From NCBI RefSeq assembly GCF_036226465.1, contig NZ_CP108476.1:3472001-3536000 (forward strand): 64,000 nucleotides of DNA, in the 5' to 3' direction. Both the position numbers and the translations under genes were made by a program. Of the stretch, positions 59,479 through 64,000 are shown piece by piece (positions within the stretch are counted from its first letter, which is position 1; the number at the start of each line of letters is the position of its first letter). A model generated the notes under the pieces. The model did no database searches. It saw only the letters and a program-made list of their open reading frames with translations, and had not been told where the DNA came from. Source of the DNA: Kitasatospora sp. NBC_01250 (GTDB lineage Bacteria; Actinomycetota; Actinomycetes; Streptomycetales; Streptomycetaceae).

Positions 59479-59736
59479 TCATGACGAGACGGTGAGGCTC
59501 TCACCCACAAAGTCAATGAGCTTGCCCGGGGTGTCGAGCTCGTGCAGGCCCTCGTCGGGGAGCTCAACGCCACACTCCCGCTCGATGACGGCCGCCGCTT
59601 CCAAGAGGGCCAGCGAGTCGTAGCCGAGTTCGGTGAACCGGACGTCGAGGATGTCGCCCGCCAGGTTCAGCGTGTCGTCCTCGCCGGCGCAGGACCGCAT
59701 GATGCGGCGTACGTCCTCGAGAGTGAACTCCTTCAT
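59479..59736 (-). CDS. Acyl carrier protein, type II polyketide synthase type
   Basis: 85 aa. Phosphopantetheine site L-G-Y-D-S-L-A-L-L-E with Ser41. The G-Y-D-S-L form and the helix after it match ACPs of aromatic type II polyketide synthases rather than fatty acid ACPs (D-S-L-D). It carries the growing chain. It is the last gene of the operon; ketosynthase and chain-length genes are not within the window. Confidence 0.88.
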   Translation of the reverse strand: MKEFTLEDVRRIMRSCAGEDDTLNLAGDILDVRFTELGYDSLALLEAAAVIERECGVELPDEGLHELDTPGKLIDFVGESLTVSS

Positions 59737-59796
59737 GTGCTCTCCCTTTCCCGTCCTGCTGGTCGGCTGTGTCCGTTCGCCAGGAACTCGGTCACT

Positions 59797-61296
59797 CTAG
59801 GTATCCCGCTTCAAGCCGGCTTCGAGATCCGTCGCGAACCAGGCCGCAAGGGCCCTGGGCAGCGCCAGGTCGTCCACACTGCCGGCCCAGGCGACATGGC
59901 CGTCCGGGCGTAGCAGCAGCGCGTCGACGCCGGGATCCCGCGAGGTGGTGGCAACCACCAGGTCGACACCGTCTGGCAGCGGCACGGGTGTGCGGTGCTG
60001 CCCGGCCGCGGACTCCGCCAGGACCAGGAGCACTCCCCTGCCGGAGGCGAGCAACTCGGGGATCCGGGTGGTCCGGCCGTCGTCGGTCTTCAGGTCCAGC
60101 ACGGGTGCGGGGCAGCCGACCAGGGCGTGATCATCCCCGTCAGCCGCGTAGCGGACGTCGGTTCCGGAGACCAGGGCGGCCAGGTGCCGGTTGACGGCGG
60201 GGATGGCCAGCAACTCACCGAAGACCTCCCGCAGCGGGTCGGTGCTCTCGTCGGGGTTCATCAGTGCCAGTTGGACCCTGGTCTCGCGCAGGACCCGCCG
60301 GGCGACGGGGTGACGCTCCAAGTGGTAGCTGTCAAGCAGTCCGGCCGGCGCTTCCCCGCGCACCTCGGCCGCGAGCTTCCAGCCCAGGTTCATCGCCTCC
60401 TGCAGACCCAGGCTGAGGCCCTGCGCCCCGATCGGGAAGTGGATGTGCGCGGCGTCGCCGGCCAGCAGGACCCGCCCCCGGCGGTACTCCTCGACCAGCC
60501 GCGTGGCATCACTGAAGCGCGACAACCAGTGCGCCTCACCGATGTCGACCGGCCGGCCGATGACCCGGTCGATGGCCGCGCGCAGCTCGTCGACAGTGAC
60601 CGGGGCATCGCTCTCAGCCCGCGGTGAGATGAACTCGGTTGTCAGGACACGGGTCACGGAGGGCTGGAGGGCCACCGCCATCAGCAGGCCACGCGGAGTG
60701 CGCGCGGTACCGGGCAGACCCATCGGCAGCTGTACGGGATCCGGCAGGGCCACGTCACCGAGCAGCGCGGTCACCTGGGCCTCGGACCCGGGGAAGGCGA
60801 AGCCGGCCAGCCTGCGCACGGTGCTGCGGCCGCCGTCGCACCCCACCAGGAACCGTGCCCGCAGGGTGTACGGGCCATCGTCACCCGCCACCTCGACGCG
60901 CACGCCCTCGTCGTGCTGGTCCAGCGCGACGACCGCGTGACCGCGCCGGACGACGGCGCCCAGCTCGGCGGCCCGCGCGGCCAGCAACCGCTCGGTCTCC
61001 GCTTGCGGGATCAGCAGCGAGTAGGGGTGCTCACTGTCCAACTCACCCAGCTCCAGCAGCGGCTGCAGCCCGGCGAAATGGGCCTTGGGCCACTCCTTGC
61101 GGCCCTGACGGAACCGCTCCGCCAGGCCGCGGTAGTCGAGCAGCTCCATCGTCCGCGGCTGCAGTCGGAAGGCACGCGAGTGCGGGCTGGGCTGGGGCAG
61201 CTTCTCCAGCACCACCACATCGATGTCCCGTAGCCGCAGTTCGCAGGCGAGCAGCATGCCCACCGGTCCGCCGCCGGCGATGATCACATCAGCCAT
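59797..61296 (-). CDS. FAD-dependent aromatic monooxygenase (tailoring hydroxylase)
   Basis: 499 aa. PHBH-type flavoprotein: G-G-G-P-V-G (residue 8), DG motif C-D-G-G-R-S-T-V-R (about 150), GD motif L-A-G-D-A-A-H-I-H-F-P-I-G-A-Q-G (about 285). A C-terminal thioredoxin-like part is about 100 residues long. Homologues in angucycline, anthracycline and tetracenomycin clusters hydroxylate aromatic polyketides. Gap of 60 bp to the ACP gene and 20 bp to the ketoreductase gene: one operon. Confidence 0.9.
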   Translation of the reverse strand: MADVIIAGGGPVGMLLACELRLRDIDVVVLEKLPQPSPHSRAFRLQPRTMELLDYRGLAERFRQGRKEWPKAHFAGLQPLLELGELDSEHPYSLLIPQAETERLLAARAAELGAVVRRGHAVVALDQHDEGVRVEVAGDDGPYTLRARFLVGCDGGRSTVRRLAGFAFPGSEAQVTALLGDVALPDPVQLPMGLPGTARTPRGLLMAVALQPSVTRVLTTEFISPRAESDAPVTVDELRAAIDRVIGRPVDIGEAHWLSRFSDATRLVEEYRRGRVLLAGDAAHIHFPIGAQGLSLGLQEAMNLGWKLAAEVRGEAPAGLLDSYHLERHPVARRVLRETRVQLALMNPDESTDPLREVFGELLAIPAVNRHLAALVSGTDVRYAADGDDHALVGCPAPVLDLKTDDGRTTRIPELLASGRGVLLVLAESAAGQHRTPVPLPDGVDLVVATTSRDPGVDALLLRPDGHVAWAGSVDDLALPRALAAWFATDLEAGLKRDT

Positions 61297-61316
61297 CTGG
61301 TCCTCCTCACAGGGAG

Positions 61317-62084
61317 TTACGTGGGTGACCCGGTCGGCTCGTCGAGCCGGCCGAGCGGGAGGTACTTGTCAAGGACCCCGCGGTAGTAGTCGGGGCCGAA
61401 GCCCATGGAGTCCACCGCCGAGACGAGGCGGCGCAGCTTCGCAATGCAGATCTCCTGGGTGACGCCGGGCGCGCTGTAGCTCCACTCCGCCGTCACCCCG
61501 AGCCGCGACTGGATGCGCTCGACGATGCGCTCGACGGGCACGGCGTGGCCCGACGCCACGTTGACCGTGGTACGGCTCACGCCCGCGGCGAGCAGCGCGT
61601 CGATGATCCTCACCACGTCGCCGACGTCGATCAGGTCCCGGCGCGCACCCGAGAGGATCCGCACGCGGCCGGACCGTACCTGCGCCGCCAGCGCGGGCAG
61701 CAGTTGGTGGGCCGGCTGGTCCGGACCCACCACGTGGCCCAGCCGCAGGATCAGGCAGTCCACCGTGGAGGCGGCCAGCTCCTGCTCCAGGCTGTACTTG
61801 TGACGCCCGTACGCGGTACCGGGGGACACCAAGCCGTCCTCGGTTCCCGGGGATCCGGGCTGGTTGTAGATGCCGCTGGACGCCGTGGAGAAGAAGACCA
61901 GGCGCTCACCACTGCACAGGCAGCGGTCGACCAGGCCGCGCACGAGTGCCGCCTCCCTCCGGAAGGCCTCGGGTGCGGTGTGCTGGGCTGCGGAGACCCC
62001 GGCCGCGGCGACCACCACCTTGCTGTGGCGTTCCGCCATGGCCGCCAGGTGCCCGGCCAGAAACCCATTGCCGACGATATCCAT
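61317..62084 (-). CDS. NAD-dependent epimerase/dehydratase family, sugar 4-ketoreductase candidate
   Basis: 255 aa, short extended-SDR. The cofactor motif is reduced to V-G-N-G-F-L-A-G at the very N-terminus. The active site keeps F-F-S-T-A-S-S-G-I-Y and Y-G-R-H-K (Tyr/Lys). L-R-L-G-H-V-V-G-P matches deoxysugar ketoreductases. In such clusters these enzymes reduce the 4-keto group of a dTDP-deoxyhexose. It follows the methyltransferase stop without a gap. Confidence 0.78.
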   Translation of the reverse strand: MDIVGNGFLAGHLAAMAERHSKVVVAAAGVSAAQHTAPEAFRREAALVRGLVDRCLCSGERLVFFSTASSGIYNQPGSPGTEDGLVSPGTAYGRHKYSLEQELAASTVDCLILRLGHVVGPDQPAHQLLPALAAQVRSGRVRILSGARRDLIDVGDVVRIIDALLAAGVSRTTVNVASGHAVPVERIVERIQSRLGVTAEWSYSAPGVTQEICIAKLRRLVSAVDSMGFGPDYYRGVLDKYLPLGRLDEPTGSPT

Positions 62085-62792
62085 TCAGGACAGCGGCCGC
62101 ACGTAGCGTCCGTAGGCGAGATCACCCTCGCCGATCAGCACCTCGACCGGCGAGGGCGAGCCGAAGTACTCGTCGCAAGCGGTCTTAACGCCGGGGAACT
62201 TGACCACGGTCAGCGGGTTGGCCTCGGGGTCCGCGTAGTCGTCGAAAAGGACCGCCCCGCCGAGCGCGAGCCGCGGCACGCACTCGGCGAGCGAGACCAC
62301 CGTCGAGCTGTAGAGGTCGCCGTCGAGGTAGCCGAACGCGATCTGCTCCGGCAGCTGGGTGGGCAGCGTGTCCTCGAACCACCCGGGGTACATCAGCGGC
62401 GGGGTCTTGCCCCGCTCGGCGAAGGTCGCCAGGACCTCCGCCTGGCTTGCCGACATCGCCCCGAGCGGCATGACGATCTCGTCCTCCTCGGTGCTGTCGG
62501 GCAGGCCCTGGAAGGAGTCGAAGGCGTGTACCGGCCGGTCGTCGCCCAGCGCGTCCAGGATCGACCGGATCCACAGCGTCATCGCGCCGCGGAAGCAGCC
62601 GAGCTCCACCACCGCACCGGGCACGCCCTCCGCGACGATGCGTTCGACCTCGGCCCGGACGAACCGGAGGCGGTCGGGGTCGACGGTCTCACCGTGCTCG
62701 CGCAGTAGCCACTCGCGCAGATCCTCCAGGTCGCGTTCGTCAGCCGCCTGCTTGGTCGTCGTCACTGGTTCTTCCTCGCTGTCGTAGGTCAT
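62085..62792 (-). CDS. TylF/MycF-type O-methyltransferase
   Basis: 235 aa from the ATG at 62792. TylF family signature: SAM site V-V-E-L-G-C-F-R-G, F-D-S-F-Q-G-L-P, metal ligands in D-G-D-L-Y-S-S and D-D-Y. TylF and MycF methylate sugar hydroxyls of macrolides (Mg-dependent). Here the likely target is the deoxysugar of the product made by this cluster. Directly joined to the ketoreductase gene. Confidence 0.88.
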   Translation of the reverse strand: MTYDSEEEPVTTTKQAADERDLEDLREWLLREHGETVDPDRLRFVRAEVERIVAEGVPGAVVELGCFRGAMTLWIRSILDALGDDRPVHAFDSFQGLPDSTEEDEIVMPLGAMSASQAEVLATFAERGKTPPLMYPGWFEDTLPTQLPEQIAFGYLDGDLYSSTVVSLAECVPRLALGGAVLFDDYADPEANPLTVVKFPGVKTACDEYFGSPSPVEVLIGEGDLAYGRYVRPLS

Positions 62793-62817
62793 CGGTCGAA
62801 AACGGGCGGGCAGCCGG

Positions 62818-64000
62818 TCACCCGGGGAGGTCGGCAGCACGGAGCGCGCCGGTACGGGCAAGCTGTTCGAGCGCCGGCACCAGCTCGGCGACAGTCGGGT
62901 GGCGGTCGGCGTCGGCTCGCACGCGGATGGCCGCCGCACGCAACAAGTCGTCGGTGAGCAGCCGCCCGACCGCCTCCCGCACCTGGGGCGCCGTGGCGTC
63001 GATCCCGGGCAGCAGGATCGCCGACCCTCCGGTGGCGAACCGCCGGCCTATCTCGATCTGGTCGTCGGTGAGCGCGAGAATGAGCTGCGGCAGCCCCGCT
63101 GCGGTCATCATCGGATTGACGCTGCCCTGGTGGATGACCGCGTCGCAGTGCTCCAGCAGGAGGTGGAGCGGCTGGTCGCGCAGGGCACGGACACCCTCAG
63201 GAAGCAGCCCGAGCGCAGCGATCTGCTCGGGAGCCGCAGTGAGCACCAGCTCGGCACCAGCCTCGACCACCGCGTCGATCGCGTACCGCAGGGCCGGCAC
63301 CGAGGTGCCGAAGATGCCGGAGGCCGAGTTGCCCCACAGAAGGCAGACCCGCGGGCGGGTGGGACGCTCCATCAGCCAAGGCTCCATCGCACCGGGCCCG
63401 TTGTACGGGACGTAGCGGACCGGCAGCCGCAGCGCGTTCCCCAGGTCCGGCGCCATCATGTCCGGCGAGGGGTCGATGGCGTAGGCGATCCGCGACCGGT
63501 CCCAGCCGTGGACGCCGTGCCGGGGGAAGGCCCCGGTGGGGTCGTGCAGCCCGGCCTCCACGCTTCCGAACAGGCCGGGCGAGTGGTAGACCGACGGCAC
63601 CGACAGGACCTCGGCCGCCAGCACGCCCTCGGGGGTCATCAGGTCGTGCACCACCAGATCGGGCCGCCACGCTCTCGCGAACGCCACGGCCGCGTCACAG
63701 TTGCGCCCCATCGTCTCGTCGTAGCGGCGCGCGAAGGCCTCCCGCTCCTTGGCGATGTCGTACTCGGCGTAGTCGGCCACCGACTGCCCGGTGACCGGGT
63801 GGACCGGCGGCACCGCCGCGAACTCACCGGGAGAGCCCACCGCGGCGGCGTAGCGCGACATGCGCTCCACCCCCATCAGCTCGAAGCCTTCGAGTACCGG
63901 CGCCGGGGTGAGTCCCGCCCGGGCAATGGTCGGTGCCTGCTCCTCGGCGCAGACCACCCGCACCTCGTGCCCGGCGGCCTGCAACGCCCAGCCCAGCGGC
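62818..64000 (-). CDS. Glycosyltransferase (macrolide/aromatic polyketide type), truncated by window end
   Basis: Open to base 64000; the missing part is the first about 25 residues. The reading at the edge, P-L-G-W-A-L-Q-A-A-G-H-E-V-R, is the usual N-terminal helix of GT1 enzymes, so the TTG at 63984 is internal. C-terminal donor site H-Q-G-S-V-N-P-M-M-T-A-A-G-L-P-Q and L-T-D-D-Q-I-E. It belongs to the EryCIII/DesVII-like group that often needs a P450-like activator protein. It transfers a deoxysugar to the aglycone. Confidence 0.88.
   Translation of the reverse strand, partial: PLGWALQAAGHEVRVVCAEEQAPTIARAGLTPAPVLEGFELMGVERMSRYAAAVGSPGEFAAVPPVHPVTGQSVADYAEYDIAKEREAFARRYDETMGRNCDAAVAFARAWRPDLVVHDLMTPEGVLAAEVLSVPSVYHSPGLFGSVEAGLHDPTGAFPRHGVHGWDRSRIAYAIDPSPDMMAPDLGNALRLPVRYVPYNGPGAMEPWLMERPTRPRVCLLWGNSASGIFGTSVPALRYAIDAVVEAGAELVLTAAPEQIAALGLLPEGVRALRDQPLHLLLEHCDAVIHQGSVNPMMTAAGLPQLILALTDDQIEIGRRFATGGSAILLPGIDATAPQVREAVGRLLTDDLLRAAAIRVRADADRHPTVAELVPALEQLARTGALRAADLPG

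Overview
The window comes from a very GC-rich actinomycete of the family Streptomycetaceae (Streptomyces or Kitasatospora; the sequence alone does not decide). The evidence is the G/C-biased third codon positions, frequent GTG and TTG starts, possible leaderless promoters, a tricorn protease homologue, an XRE(DUF5753)/DUF397 locus of the WhiJ/Scr type, and a glycosylated polyketide cluster at the right edge. The chromosome here is mostly core and single-gene transcription units with short accessory patches.

Left part (1-11.6 kb): the 3' part of an XRE/TPR regulator and a histidine phosphatase are followed by a translationally coupled three-gene operon (2.1-6.6 kb). This encodes a RecB/Cas4-type nuclease with four candidate Fe-S cysteines, a 553-aa protein of unknown function, and an UPF1/Dna2-like SF1 helicase. 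It looks like a split Dna2-type nuclease-helicase and is the most interesting system here. A small helical protein, a prim-pol-like protein, a tRNA-Lys gene, pgi and a Na+/H+ antiporter follow.

Middle (11.7-29.5 kb): a second tRNA-Lys, a TetR gene with a near-perfect operator, a SLOG-like protein, a decayed acyl-CoA carboxylase gene, an rfbB-like dehydratase and a tricorn homologue. Next come an SDR/MarR divergent pair and the WhiJ-like locus, with an XRE regulator followed by five DUF397 genes made by a 465-bp tandem duplication. A methyltransferase, a TetR/epimerase divergent pair with a perfect palindrome, a pentapeptide-repeat protein and an LtrA protein complete this part.

Right-centre (27.8-41.7 kb): a peptide-type ABC transporter (divergent lipoprotein, two permeases, one fused double ATPase). 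Then an operon of a histidine-rich membrane protein with a zinc ribbon, a Rieske protein, a small membrane protein and a NarK-like transporter, with no reductase beside it. Then two more tRNA-Lys(CTT) genes, so four identical copies lie in 32 kb, plus a DJ-1/PfpI protein, a VOC/MarR divergent pair and a large membrane protein.

Right part (41.8-64 kb): an orphan NarL-type histidine kinase, a class A penicillin-binding protein, an EamA exporter, two small Cys-rich proteins, chorismate mutase, a double-domain VOC protein, OsmC, a PAS-GGDEF-EAL protein, an LLM flavin oxidoreductase, a Bcr/CflA exporter, a DedA protein, a NodB-like lipoprotein, an alpha/beta hydrolase, uracil-DNA glycosylase and a NagD-like HAD phosphatase. 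From about 59.4 kb a leftward operon begins to the right of a strong hairpin: acyl carrier protein, FAD monooxygenase, sugar ketoreductase, TylF-type O-methyltransferase and a glycosyltransferase cut by the window end. It is the edge of a biosynthetic gene cluster, probably for a glycosylated aromatic polyketide.
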